Part shown: positions 51,741-63,610 of the stretch, piece after piece
Numbering within the stretch: position 1 is the first letter of the stretch
How the letters are laid out: the number at the start of each line of letters is the position of its first letter
DNA from: Epithemia pelagica
Taxonomy: Eukaryota; Bacillariophyta; Bacillariophyceae; Surirellales; Surirellaceae
Length of the DNA: 64,000 nucleotides
Assembly: GCA_946965045.2 (NCBI GenBank)
Contig: OX337231.1
Location: 1,054,001-1,118,000 of the forward strand
Direction of reading: 5' to 3'
Notes under the pieces: model-generated
Databases searched by the model: none
Seen by the model: the letters and a program-made list of their open reading frames with translations, nothing else
Told to the model about the DNA's origin: nothing
Made by a program: the position numbers and the translations under genes

Positions 51741-53322
51741 CTTGTGGATGATGGTGATAGTGTGGCTGTTATGCCCCTTATTACTGTCTCAGTATCGGGT
51801 TAGGGTTACCTTGGCCCGAGTGTTGGAGTTGCAGCAAAAAGAGCGGAATGAAGAGTACTTAAGGGCCACATCATTGGGAAAAGATGTGATTATGTAGAGT
51901 AAAGGGAGGTGAGAAGTAGGTGGAGTAGATCGTCAATTTCCTTGGATGTGGTGATTTTTCCATTTTTGTGAAGCACGAGAGGGCCTCTTGATGGCAGCTC
52001 TTCTTACCCACTGCCTGACTTGGAGTCCGCTTGATGTAATGATGACCGAAGCAAGGAGGTGGGTACATTCTATGTGTTCTCCCTTGACCTGACCCCAGAG
52101 TACAATGATGATGGTGTTGTTGTGAGATATAGCATCACTATGTGTGATGATTCTTTCAAGATCGGGAGCAGGGCCTCAGTCCTCCTGGCACTCCAGCATG
52201 GTATATTTCGTAAAATAGGTTCCAACATATCCCAATTACAACTGAATTTACATGGTAGGAGTTGGATGTATGAATGAGAATGCCATGATGGGAATGGTAT
52301 TGGAGAGTAAGTTGGAGTGACAATAACATACTCTTGTCAGTTGCTTTGTGAAAGTGTCTAGTTGGGTGGAACCAATAACAGCTACCATCCTTTGCTGGGC
52401 CCAACTTTCGACATAATTGACCGGATCTTGATTATTAGCGTACATGGAAGCTGTTTCATCAAGATGCACTGCTAGTAGGACACATTTCCTGCAGCCGCCA
52501 ATCGGTGTCAGCCTCAAACTTGTTCCACAATTACTCGGGGGTCAAGGAAAATTTTGATACCATCATTGTGAAATACCGGAAAGAAGAACAACTTCAGTGC
52601 CATTTTTTCTTCCCTCGAATCATGTGGCACTTTCTCCGAAGTTGCCATCTTTTCTTCCCTTGAATCATGTGGCACTTTCTCCGAAGACTGTTCATAGCGC
52701 TCATCAATTGCACTCCTGGACACAATATTCATTCTGTATAAGCACTGATTATCATATTCAACAGCATACTTCTGAATAATAGTCTTTCTGATACCCATGT
52801 TACGAATAGGCTTACTCCTATTCGGAAGATACAATATCCTATTCACATCAACATGTTCCCTAAACAGATGTTATGTACGTCATAATACCTTATTCAGATT
52901 ATAGAAAAATATTCAGAAGACTCTAATCAGTATGTAGAACACCTATTCAACATTGAATTGTTTAGTCAACAATCCTCGATCTGAATAACGCACCAACCGT
53001 CACTCATTTCTACGGATATTTAATCAACAAGCTTTTGTTGAATAGTAAGAATTTATACAGACACACCCTGTTGAATGCCTTACAACCCAAACTTTCAACC
53101 CAAACTTTCGATAGAGTGTTTATCCAAACTTGAGTGATTTTCACGTTACCACCACACAATATATACATCCCGATCGGCATACAATCAATATAGTATATCC
53201 TATTTCCACAACACCCTTATATCCAATTCGTTCCTATCAACATGTTTCACACCAAATGACCAAATTTAGATTATTTCTTTGACCTACGACTCTGTCGAGT
53301 TTTTGCGACGCCAGTATCTTTA
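51741..53322. other. AT-rich spacer
   Basis: No supported gene. A 45-bp tandem duplication lies at 52599-52688. The stretch 52700-53080 repeats attcag/attcaa motifs many times. Confidence 0.4.
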
Positions 53323-53889
53323 TTAGCTGCATTGCGCACAGTATGCAAAGTTGCATGAATCGTCATGCTTTTTGGCATTAGGACAAAGCATTACCGGATT
53401 TTTTGTATTCACCTTGATCCCACTACATTCTGTTCCAAATCTCTTGTTGCAAGTCTTATTTTTACAATACCTGGGCCAGCGTTTGTTGTGTTCATAATAT
53501 GCCTTTGTAAAATAGGATGGCATATCCTGGACTACGAACCACGATAGATTTTTATGTTCCTTACATACCGAATCAATCTGTGACACAAAGAATAATACTT
53601 ATTCACCGGTTGACGTCGAACATCTGTTGTCGACAATGGCCACATCCATCTGGCAATTGTCTTCCTCCGTGTCACTTGGATCACTTTGTTTAATAGCCAA
53701 TGGAGCATCCATGTCCCTGGTATGTTCTTCATACACCTTACCAACCTCATACTCAATAGCGTTTTCCATACCTGGAGAAAATAGAGGCACACTCGAATTG
53801 TCTTCTATGCCATTCTCCACTCCACCATTTCCAGTTTCACCTCCACCAATAGCACTGGTTTCTATTGTCTGTCGTTTCTTTGATGACAT
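53323..53889 (-). pseudogene. Cys-rich protein, interrupted
   Basis: Two pieces share one frame, separated by a TAA (53599-53601). The upstream piece (MSSKKRQTIETSAIGGG and an acidic middle) is 96 residues. The downstream piece ends in a dense Cys cluster (CKNKTCNKRFGTECSG, LCPNAKKHDDSCNFAYCAQC) that is probably zinc-binding. I found no splice pair that removes the stop in frame. The family is unknown. Confidence 0.45.
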
Positions 53890-54118
53890 GGGTGCGTCGG
53901 GTGGCTGCTTCCTTGTTTTTTTGTGCCTTTTTTTTCCATTTTCGCTATCCTAACCAACTTCCTCATCGATATGTGTATACAAAATAGTTAGAAACATATC
54001 ATTCACTGTAACTCCCAATTCTCCAAATAGGAATTTGTGTGTTCTTTCCATATTTTCCTTACAAAGTAATCAGCTCGACGAAAATCGTGAGGAGACCATT
54101 TCATCACATGCATCGAAG

Positions 54119-55188
54119 TTATGTCATACCCGGCAAGCTTACCTTAGTCAGGCTGCGTCCAACACCTGTTTGATCTTCACTCTCTTGTGTTTTCCAAGTC
54201 ACCACATAATACATCTCTTTTGAAGTGAACCAAAATTTTTCATATTGGTTCTCTTGAGACTGTCCTTCTGTCAACGAGATACTCAATCCCGCTTTCTTCA
54301 ACATAGGGATCATAAGACCTCCGACTGTTTGTGATTTGGCGGAGCTCCAACAGCCAAAAATCCACCCCTGTCTGTCACGCTATTCCGTGTCCTCTTTTGG
54401 TTCGCGTTGTACTTGGGCTTTGTCTGTTTGAGGAGATACATTTTGTTCTCCCACAGCCACCCATCAATCACTGTCGACAACCAAGATCTGTCACGATGAA
54501 AACAATGATGTACCAACTAGTGGACAAATTCCCTGTTTGCGTCATTTAATTCCAAGTGGATAAAAATATCCCGTTAATCCACCAGATGGACAGGAGAAGC
54601 CGATCGCCCACGCATCGAAAGATCCTTTTCACGGGCAACTTCACAAATTCCTTTCTTGAATTCGTTAAGCACATCTGTTCGTAAACTTTCCCTTGTAGCT
54701 TGAATTTCTTCCAGCATCTTCGCGCCGTCCGGTATGCTTCGATCACTCAATCCATCCGTTTGTCTGTTCTTCCTGTTGCAACCTGTCAGTGGATGGAAGT
54801 AATCATTCGGATAAGGCAAAAAGTCGGCGGGGTACATGCATGCCTGTTGATTAACATCGTTGGGTAGGGTCCCAGTAGCTGCTTGCAAATTTCGCGTTGG
54901 TGCACCATTCTGCTGTGCATTGTTACGCACAGATTGCGCTAGTCCCTGTCGAGGCAGTCCGTTGGTAACTGTTGGCACACTTCGGTCCATCGTCGTCCAA
55001 CCTCTTTTGCTCACCGTTGTGATACTGATTAAGAAGGGGATAGGTTTTCTCGTACTACATCCTAGACATACAAAAAAGAGGCGTGATTGACTGCCTCGCT
55101 GACAGGCGTTTCTGTGACCATTCCGGATACCAATTACACAAATAATTACAGATATATTACCTGCATGTCTGTGGATTGAATGGTTCAC
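54119..55188 (-). pseudogene. Hypothetical gene of a divergent pair, frameshifted
   Basis: The frame 55188-54574 probably starts at MDRSVPTVTNGL and contains CMYPADFLPYPNDYFHPL and LRTDVLNEFKKGICEVARE. In the same frame 54516-54310 follows (DRSWLSTVIDGWLWENKMYL), possibly after a 66-bp intron (GTGGAT to ACTAG). After a one-base shift comes SQTVGGLMIPMLKKAGLS and WFTSKEMYYVVTWKTQE. The family is unknown. It lies about 300 bp from, and divergent to, the plus-strand pseudogene at 55484. Confidence 0.42.
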
Positions 55189-55483
55189 GGCTTCCAGCGG
55201 CTAAGTTGACTTTTGTGGTTTGATTCTCGTTGTCTTAACGCTCAAGCGCGGAAGTGAATCACGAGTCACAATCAAACAGGAATTGAATCTTGGGTGTCAT
55301 TCGATGATCGTGATCCAGTTCATCACCAGATCACGATCAGAAGTGGTCGCACATCCTAGAAAATGAGGTGCACCCAAAATGGCAACGAAAAAATGGAGGA
55401 GGTGCGCCCTCTTTCTTGTCATTGTCATCAGATGAGAAGTTTGTTCCTTGCTCATCGATCAAACCAACGATCAAATCTAAATT

Positions 55484-58408
55484 TTGGCAGCGATGGACGA
55501 GGGATTCGAGTGTGTAAAGTGCTCCAAAAAGGCCCAAATACGCGTTCAGCCGAACTGTCCTACCAACTATCGGTATGGTTTATACCAAGGCATTTGTCAG
55601 AATCCAGAATGTTCCGCTGCCAAAATCCCTTTCTATATATGCCTTCCCTGTCTCAATCACCAGCAGTCCCACAAAGGTGGCCAGAAGGGGTATATATCCC
55701 AGTGGAAGGTGGTGAATCGAGATGCCATGTCAAAATTTCACCAAAAAGCCATGGAAAAATGGCACCCGACAAATGATCTGGCTATGGAACAACTTCCAAT
55801 AACAAATGACATTGCACCTGACGACAGTGATTGCCATTTGGGTGCGAATGAACCCACCGATGATACGTGGGATGGTTTTTTCCAATCAAATTGTCCTGAA
55901 TCTTTTGACGAAACCAGTGACTCAAGCCCAACCATCTCTCAAGAATGTCTCCGATCAATGGGATCCCATAAACAATCCAAAACTCCGGCCTTCGAATGGG
56001 AAAATCTAATCCCAAAAGGTCGGGGTTTGAAATATCTCACAGCGAGAGCGTTGAAGATATCAGTCAACAAGAGGCCCAATTTACAATCTTGTTCTCCTCG
56101 CTACTAATTGAGTTGACAGGTAAACAACGCAGTGTACATGCCGAGATCCTGTTACTGGCAGGGAATGCGAGCAATCAGGAACTGTCCATATTTCGTAAGA
56201 CACGACTTCCAACTACCGTTGAAGATTTTGATCTTTTTTACCTAAAATGGAATGATTCCTTTATGCAGAACCTACCGATTCCTGTCGTACAATCGACTCC
56301 CGATATGGTCAATTCCTACGTTTCCCTTGCAGACTTGATTGCCAATGAATTGGGAAAGGCCCAGGAATTTGACAATTTGAAAATTTCAACGGAATTGATT
56401 ATGCAGGATATAAATTGTGTTCCCAGTGTCGCAGCCACGGAAAACAGACGGCGCTTATATCTCGATCTCCAACAAGATCCAACTGACAAATCTTGCACCT
56501 TACACCTATGGCTACTACGTGAATGGAGAGACGATTTCGATCCCAACAATACGAAATCGTCTCGCAATCAGGTGTGGGTGAACACTTTCACGATTGGCAT
56601 CGAATCTAACAACCAAACCGGATCTACGACGTATTTCATGGGTCTTGGTGCAAAAAACGATGACCACTCGCAGGTCGAGAAAGCTCCTCTGAATGAAATG
56701 GAAATTTTCAACACGACCGGGTATGATATATTCCATGGTGGAATGCAGAGGATTGTGCGAGTGAAACTTGGGAAACGAGTTACCGGAATTGACCGACCAA
56801 AACGTACGTCTATGTTCGCAGTGGGGGACCACAAGAATGGGACGTTTTCTTCTTGTTGGGGAATTGCTTCGAAGATTGATCCTAAACAACAAGAAAACAG
56901 ACTCCCCTCATGTCAAAAATGTAGGAAGTTTAGATTATCCCAGATGGGGATCATGCGAACGGACGAGAATGCTGCCAACATTACCATTACGGATTGTCAA
57001 GACTGGAACCTGTTTCATCCACAGTTCCGATTCCAATGTCCTAACAATTATCCAACAGAATACGATAAGAGACCTGGGCCCCCCAGTCCCCCGGCACACC
57101 GGCCAATTTTTCATCAGGAACGCATTGAGCCCACACAAGTATCATTGCAGAACTCATCTAGAAATCAAGGACAGGCTAATACAACCAAAGCGTTCTTGCG
57201 AACGTGTGGATGCACCAACAAGCTCATCAACTTGGTATAGCAATCTGCCAAGAAGAATGAAAAGGAACCTCCATTCCCAGAATCCTGGAAGGACTTTAAG
57301 GGAATCGAGCGTTGCCATTATGCACCTATGTATATGATATTTTTTGGGGACGATAAAGACTTTTGGGAAGCAACTCGATGTGTACCTTTCCGATATCAAG
57401 TCATTGCGGTGTACAAGATTCTTTTCCGCACAGCCTCTTTCCACGTCGAGTTGGGGAACGGGAACCTGGGTCAGCGAAAACTATCTATTCGCTGCCAGAA
57501 TCATGAGGTTTGTATTGTCCCTACCATGTTTCTACAATAACAGAATAACCCGTCACGAAGGCTTTGTCCAAGAAATCAAGATTGTTTAGCGATTCCTAGA
57601 CTCGTGTGCCGTTGCATGGATAATGACGAACCAGAAGCAAATTGAGCATATGGATAACGTCGTCAAGATTTTCATTGACAGCTTATATGAAATGGAAAAC
57701 TTGGGGACCAACGATTTAGGCAGTCAAGATGATGGGAGGGTGGAGGGAAGAAACCGACCCATTCCAAGGATGAATTGTATACTGAAAAGCAATTCGTTAG
57801 GATTGCTGTCTGTCAAGAAATACCACGACGAGATGGGAACGGCAGTTCTTCACTGGGAGGGTGGGTTTGCAGGAGAACGCAAAATACAAGAAGTTAAGCC
57901 GGCATTGTACATCAAAAGATCCAATGTTGATTTGCCGAAACTGACTTTGAAAAAAATGTATCAACATGATGCATTGGAGTGGTTGCGTGAGAATGCCAAT
58001 TTGCCTAAGTTTTCTCAAAAAAACAGGTTGATGGATGGTATAGTACGAGTATATGCTTCATGGCATGTTCTTGAAACCCAAATCAAAGTGGAAAACAAAC
58101 CACTATCATGTCTAATTGCACAGGATGGAAGACGTGTGAGCATCGCTGTCAGGACAAAGAAATCAGAACATGGTAGCAACGATGGCAGTATTGGCCTAAT
58201 TAAGCTTGATTTCGATGACAGCAAGGGAATGTTCCTTGCTGACATGTGTTGGGTGGCTCCAATTGGATTATCATGGGATTCGAAATTCTACTCTACAATG
58301 AAGGATCTGTTCGATGGTTGCGACTACCGTGATTCGGGACTCTTACTCCCCACTATGTCACCAGATACAAAGGGATATGAGAATCAATACTGCGGGATTG
58401 GTAGTTGA
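55484..58408 (+). pseudogene. Large zinc-binding hypothetical gene, broken by frameshifts and two TAG codons
   Basis: Pieces in order: 55484-56107 (CxxC motifs FECVKCSKKAQ and CSAAKIPFYICLPCLNH); 55996-57240 (LYLDLQQDP, FNTTGYDIFHGGMQRIVRVK, a CQKCRKFR motif, PPSPPAHRPIFH); then in frame after TAG 57238, SWKDFKGIERCHYAPM; after a frameshift near 57460, a frame running to TAG 57587 and on through 57623-58408 (RPIPRMNCILKSN, LDFDDSKGMFLADMCWVAP). The continuity of sense across the lesions shows a single former gene of about 950 residues. The family is not recognised. Cys pairs and repeated debris nearby suggest a transposon-borne protein. Confidence 0.5.
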
Positions 58409-59501
58409 TGGACACAAAGAACTACTGGTGGAACTTTCGAAATACCACAGTTTTCCAGTCAACTATACAAAAGTTGGTTAAAACCTATGAGCTATAAGGA
58501 TAGGTGTTACTTAAACTCGTCACAGGAAGGCATCTTTGTGGGCGAGCTTTTGTGTTTTAGATAAATATCCTTTGTCGCGTAGAAGGCCTAGAACATTGGT
58601 GGTGCGTCGAATGTTGAACCTATCCTGGTTGACAACTTGTTCGTGAAAAAAAATTGAACTCTTCCAAGTATTCTCCTCGGCAGTGTCGATGAGGTAGAGA
58701 ATAACACTGTATAGAGCGTGCCGGTCGTCTTCCATGTCATCTTTTTTTATGAAAGGACACACAGGTCGTCCAGTGTTAAATGTCAGACATTGTCTTCTTG
58801 TTAACCTTGTCCTTTTCCCAAGTTGGCTCGGCGGATGTACGGATTTTGTCAATGGGTGTATTGTTGATTAGTGGTAACAATCGGTTTTTCAACGGACGAT
58901 CGGTGCGGCGCCGACGATTGTCTCGAGTGTTGCGACGACGGGGGAAGAAGGTAGAATGGGGTGGACCGACTGAACAGCTGGGACATTGTAGTTGTGTTGG
59001 TGGGTGAGAATGGTAGGGGCAGAGTCAGGACTACGCGTATACTCGTGCTTGGCAAGCTTGTAGGCTAGCGCAGTATCGCGAAATCACTGGGGAGGTTGAT
59101 CAAATCTCCACAGTAACCTAGAAATTGTTTCGTTGCAACAATCTCTGTTTTCAATACTATAAGATGATTACGACTATCAGAATGAGTGATTTTGCTCATT
59201 CGATCCATGTTTGGATCTGTCCTTGGGCATCTTAGGACTGTCTTGGTTCCAACTTAGTCCAATTGTTCGAAGTGAGATAGCTAGTGAGCCATACTCTAGA
59301 GCATGGTCCGGTGCGCATGATGACTCAAGACCATGCAGCGCAATTAGCTTGCTTCCAGGACTGGGCAGACATGGTCATTTGACCGATCACACTGGTAAGT
59401 TTGTGCGACTCAGTGTAAGCCCCCAGATTTCCCAATAAGATTCTCAACGGTCGGAAGCAAACTTTGGGGGTGGACTCTGACTCTCCCTCTTGGTCTTGCA
59501 G
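58409..59501. other. Spacer before element 3, may include its 3' LTR
   Basis: A minus frame at 58520-58852 (110 codons, MTKSVHPPSQLGKRTRLTRR...) has no known domain. Element 3's 3' LTR should lie left of 59502; purine-rich minus-strand stretches occur at about 59423-59440 and 59487-59497, but the boundary is not clear. A hairpin gaatgag...ctcattc sits at 59181-59202. Confidence 0.35.
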
Positions 59502-60100
59502 TCACCATCCTTGGTTCATTTTTCGAATCGACTCAAAGATCTTTCGGTTCAGTCCTTTGGTGAGATAGTCTGCTCGTTGGAGCGACGTATCGATCTTGGA
59601 CACGGTGACTGTCGCATCGGGATTCTTCGACTTGTTGGCGATGGTGGCATTGGTGTCCTTCACTTTCTCCCAGAACCAGTGCCACTTGTTGTTCAAAGAT
59701 CGCGATCGAGACGAGACACGTTGGTTGTTGGCGACAAGGTAAGCGCTGTTGTTGTCTTCGTGTACCTTTGCGCAAATCTTTGGAGCCTTCGGATCAATTC
59801 TCACATGCTTGTTTATTTCATTTAGCACGTCTTGAATCCAAACAACAACTCGCATCGCTTGAGACAAGGCCACGTATTCGGCGTGGAAGGTGCTAGTGGC
59901 TATCTCACTTTGAAGCTGAGATTACCACACCAGTGGGCATCCGCCGAAGAAAAGGATGTAGCCGGTCCGGCATTTTGCGCTTGTTGGGTTGTTCTGTGGT
60001 TCTCGGCCATGAAGGCCCATAAAATCGGCGTAAACAAAACAATCAACGTGGAAATCTTTGTTTGGGTCGAAGATCGTTCCATGGTCGATTGTTTTTGACA
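59502..60100 (-). pseudogene. Copia RNase H, element 3
   Basis: Spread over two frames: HVDCFVYADF (about 60050), then GYILFFGGCPLVW, a TAA, and SEIATSTFHAEYVALSQAMR and KICAKVHEDNNSAYLVANNQ up to DYLTKGLNRKIFESIRKMNQ. The order and residues fit Copia RNase H, but it cannot be translated through. Confidence 0.78.
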
Positions 60101-60104
60101 GGTA

Positions 60105-60617
60105 TCAAACGATGTGTTTGATTGCTTGGGCATGGGATTGCTTTGGGTAGTTGCTGAATCGTGCAACTTGACTTACGGCATAGCTGATGTCCGGTCTGGT
60201 GTTGGTGGACAAATACAGCAACATGCCAACTATCGAACGAAAGTTCCAACTTTCAGTCATTGGTTTTCTGTCGGGGTCGCTCCCAATTCCAACTTGGGAC
60301 GTTGGAGTATGACACCCATTACAATCCACCATATTCGTTTCTTTTATCACCTTCTTGATCAATCCTGGTTGTGTCATGGTGATCTTGCCCTTGTCCTTCT
60401 TGAAATTTATGCCGAGGTATTGAACGAAATCTTTGTCCTTGGAGAGTTCGAATCCTTTCCTTTTTAATCTACACACAAAGTCGTAGATGCGTCTCATCGA
60501 TGGTGCGAGAATTCCGCAGTCGTCTACCCAGATGAAGAGGAGCATGTCTTGTTTGACAAACAAGCATTCGTCGTGGCTACTCTTGGTAAATCCGTCTTGA
60601 AGTAGAGCCTCAACCAA
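60105..60617 (-). pseudogene. Copia reverse transcriptase, C-terminal half, element 3
   Basis: Sequence reads ALLQDGFTKSSHDECLFVKQ, then LLFIWVDDCGILAPS, KDFVQYLGINFKKDKGKI and GMLLYLSTNTRPDISYAVSQ. The catalytic box is WVDD instead of YVDD, which may be one more degenerative change. Confidence 0.83.
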
Positions 60618-60651
60618 TTTTTCGTACCATAGTCTTGGAGCTATGGGTAGT

Positions 60652-61227
60652 TCATAGAGGATTTTTTAGGATACGTAGACACGTAGGTTCTTCATTCGTA
60701 GACTTGAATCCTCGTGGAACATGTATCCACACGGGGTCAGACAGTTTGGCTTGGACGAAGGCGTTGCTAAAGTCTACGCAGACCATTTCCCAGTTGTAGG
60801 TTAGGGCAATGATCATGCATATTCTGATGGTTGCCCAGTTTACGACCGGTGAGTAGGCATCGGTTGTGATCTCCTGCAAGTCGCCACGTACGCAGAATCT
60901 GGCCTTGTACTTCTTGATTGACCCGTCTGGATGGCGTTTTCTTTTGAAAACCCATGTGCCGGGGAGAATTATGGTTGTGGCCTCCAGTATTTCGGCTTGA
61001 GCTGCTTTCTTCCATTTGCTTGAGTCTGGTGCTCGAATGGCTTCATCGTAGGAGAGAATGTCGTGGTTGGTGACGGCGGCCTTGAAAAGGTGGCCGAGTT
61101 CGATGAAAGAAAAATTGGCTAAGTGGCGTTGTAGGTGCGTCGACTTGTGTTCGTGCTGTAGCTGCGTTGTTGTGGGTCCATGGTTTCGACCAAACGCTCG
61201 CGTGGTTTGCGTGAACGGGTGGAACAA
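60652..61227 (-). pseudogene. Copia reverse transcriptase, N-terminal half, element 3
   Basis: Sequence includes SYDEAIRAPDSSKWKKAAQA, LPGTWVFKRKRHPDGSIKKY, YSPVVNWATIRICMIIALTY and VCVDFSNAFVQAKL with the first catalytic Asp. It ends CLRILKNPL at a shift in the T-run at 60661-60666, after which the frame continues as the C-terminal half. Confidence 0.83.
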
Positions 61228-63041
61228 AGGAGAGGAGACTCCCTCTGAGGAGGAGATTTCTCCCTCTGAGACAAGGATTGCTCCCTCTGAGGCGAGGCTG
61301 CGGAGTTTTGTGGGTTTTCCTCCCTCTGCACTGGCGGTATGGGGTCATCTATGTCGTCGGGTATGGATAGAGGATCGTCGTCAGGTAGATTTAGGTTGTC
61401 AAAATATTCTGGTTCGGGCGATAGAGGTGTCGCCATGCGCGCTGGTGCTGTCTGTTGGGGGAGTTGAGTTGCCGGAGTGCTCGCACGTTGTTGGACTGTG
61501 GATGGTAAAGTACGTGATGGGTCGGCTGGTGGTACTGAGCTTGGTGGTGGTGCGGCCGGCTGTTCAAAAGTGAGTGGTGCTGGAGGAGTATTTTGGTGAA
61601 GTGCCTCATAGATTTTGGATCGGGCAGAATCAAAAGCAGCGGCAGTTGTGGCTTCGTTGTTGTCGTTGTTCTTGTCGTCGTATCCTGATAAGTGGAGAGT
61701 TGTCCCGAGTTCACCGAAAATGTCGCCCCATATTTGTGGGTTGTCGTAATTGTTGTTTTTGTCCTTTGGTGCTGTCACTGTTGCGAACCAGTCGTCGAAG
61801 ACGACGTGGTATTGGGGCGTGATGGCGCCTGTTCCAAGGTTGAGTACGAGCGGTGCTGTTGTTGCGTGTCCGGGAGAGAATCCCATAAACATGGCTCTGT
61901 CGCTTCGTGGTGCCCATCTTGGCAATTTCTTACCGTCTGCTACTGTTTTGTGGAGTACGTATACAGGTGCACCCCACACGTGCATGTCATGAAATCGCAT
62001 TTGCTCCCATCTTGTTCTCGTGAAGACGTCGTGTGGTGAGATGCCTGTATTTGGATTGGGCATTCTGTTGAAGATGAACACCACGTGGTCGACGGCCATT
62101 GGCCAGAGTGACGGATCTGCGGTGTCGGGCCAGTGGATGGCGGCGTGTAACATCATCGTCCTTGCCATGGACATGATGGTTTGGATTGCACGTTCTGCCA
62201 GTCCATTTTGATGATGGGCTCCGACTCCTGCAAAGGTGTGGATTTGCTTGAAGGCAGACAGGTGAGTAGCAAATTCTGCCGAGGTGTAGGCGGTGCCATT
62301 GTCTGCTTGGTACTTTTGTGGAATCACTCCGAATGTCTGACACTTGTTTTCGTATTCTTTCTTTGCTATTAACGTTTCGTGTGTGTTGAGGTGGGCTTGG
62401 AAGTGGATGAAAACGTGTCCACTGGCATGGTCGACGAAGATGCAGCCACCGCTGTACATGTGTTCTGGTTTTGTTTTGCCTTTGGACGTGTAGAGGCGTC
62501 CTTTTGTTGTGCATGTAAAGTGGTCGGAGGAGACGCATTGACCGGGAAAAAGGTGGTTGTTTTTCAGGATCCCGTCTCGGTCCGCCACTTTTGTTGTCTT
62601 TTGCCCCGGAGCATGTCGGAGTTTTTGTTTGCCGTAAAGGCAAGCCGCACAGAGAGGTGGACTCGACAATTTACAGATTGCTGTGTGCAATCGACTTGTC
62701 TCTTCTGTATGCGACAATACACCAGTCTTCATCAGGAATTGAATGGTTCTGAAACTTGCGTGTCCCAGACGTTGGTGCCATCGTAACCATTCTTTTTGTG
62801 TGGCCGATAAGTTGAGGTTGTGCTCGTGGACATTGGTGAGGGTGGTGGCAAGGGCGTTGATGGACTTGTTCACGCCTCGATGTCCATAGCATAGGCTTGT
62901 GGGAAGGTTGTTCATCGGATTGATTGGGAGATGGATGGGTCCTCTTTTCATATCGTGTTTGACTCCACTGAAGCTGAGGCCGTTCTTGGTAAGTTTGATG
63001 GTTTCTCCAGAGTGGTGATGGAGGAAATGACTTGTGCTCAA
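61119..63041 (-). CDS. Copia integrase with Pro-rich tail, element 3
   Basis: This is a 640-residue open frame. The zinc-binding H-H-C-C region reads WLRWHQRLGHASFRTIQFL and PPLCAACLYGKQKLRH. The catalytic core has SSDHFTCTTKGRLY, KYQADNGTAYTSAEF and QNGLAERAIQTIMSMAR, so D, D and E are all present. The C-terminal linker is Pro/Ser-rich with repeated PQRE/SQRE motifs and ends in SRKPRERLVETMDPQ before running out of frame where RT should begin. It is not an independent protein in an intact element. Confidence 0.88.
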   Translation of the reverse strand: MSTSHFLHHHSGETIKLTKNGLSFSGVKHDMKRGPIHLPINPMNNLPTSLCYGHRGVNKSINALATTLTNVHEHNLNLSATQKEWLRWHQRLGHASFRTIQFLMKTGVLSHTEETSRLHTAICKLSSPPLCAACLYGKQKLRHAPGQKTTKVADRDGILKNNHLFPGQCVSSDHFTCTTKGRLYTSKGKTKPEHMYSGGCIFVDHASGHVFIHFQAHLNTHETLIAKKEYENKCQTFGVIPQKYQADNGTAYTSAEFATHLSAFKQIHTFAGVGAHHQNGLAERAIQTIMSMARTMMLHAAIHWPDTADPSLWPMAVDHVVFIFNRMPNPNTGISPHDVFTRTRWEQMRFHDMHVWGAPVYVLHKTVADGKKLPRWAPRSDRAMFMGFSPGHATTAPLVLNLGTGAITPQYHVVFDDWFATVTAPKDKNNNYDNPQIWGDIFGELGTTLHLSGYDDKNNDNNEATTAAAFDSARSKIYEALHQNTPPAPLTFEQPAAPPPSSVPPADPSRTLPSTVQQRASTPATQLPQQTAPARMATPLSPEPEYFDNLNLPDDDPLSIPDDIDDPIPPVQREENPQNSAASPQREQSLSQREKSPPQRESPLLCSTRSRKPRERLVETMDPQQRSYSTNTSRRTYNAT

Positions 63042-63610
63042 CAGTCTGCAGTTTGCTTCCGGTATACTCCTTGTACTACTCCCGTGAGTTTGAGGTTTCT
63101 TTTAACTTTCTTGATGCTGGGAAGGAAGTCTTCTTTGTTGTTAGACACAGCAATACTCGCCCCAGAATCCCAGCAGATGATTGGGAAGGTGGTATTCTTG
63201 GGCATTTCCGATCGAAATTTGGCTGGTGCTTGGAGTGCCATTTGGAATGCAACGCTGTAGCTCATCTTAGAGATGAGGACATGCAACTGGGAATAAGGTA
63301 TTGGAGGAGGCTTTTTCTTCTCGTTGGTTTTGTTTTTTTTTCTTCTTGGTGATTTGGTGGCGATTTGGTGGCAACGCTGTGAGTATGGATGTTGTTCTTT
63401 GCGTTGGCACGGTGGAAGATGGGGAACAGTGACACATTGAGTTGATGGTTTTGGAGGAGGTGCCACAACAATGATTGCTATTTGAGGTTGTTGTTCTCCC
63501 TCTGTTGTGGTGGCTCGGCCAATTAATCCATCAATCCACGAGAACAGAGACGGCATCGTGGTTCCCATGTTGGTGGGGGAGAGAAATTGAAACGGAGACG
63601 TACCAATCAA
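63038..63610 (-). CDS. Copia gag end and protease, element 3
   Basis: This is a 190-residue frame. A basic linker (KSPRRKKNKTNEKKKPPP) precedes the protease active site FPIICWDSGASIAVSNNKED with canonical DSG. The frame ends TADC just where integrase begins in another frame. The zinc knuckle and gag core are not evident and probably lie further upstream. Confidence 0.75.
   Translation of the reverse strand: MIGTSPFQFLSPTNMGTTMPSLFSWIDGLIGRATTTEGEQQPQIAIIVVAPPPKPSTQCVTVPHLPPCQRKEQHPYSQRCHQIATKSPRRKKNKTNEKKKPPPIPYSQLHVLISKMSYSVAFQMALQAPAKFRSEMPKNTTFPIICWDSGASIAVSNNKEDFLPSIKKVKRNLKLTGVVQGVYRKQTADC

Noticed and set aside
26257-53000. CRISPR-like or other prokaryotic repeat array
   Set aside because: Repeats are two-copy tandem units of unrelated sequence; there are no regular spacers, and the genome is clearly eukaryotic.
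53571-53602. 29-bp intron removing the TAA between the two pieces of the Cys-rich gene
   Set aside because: The GT-AG pair does not restore the frame, and the length is implausibly short.
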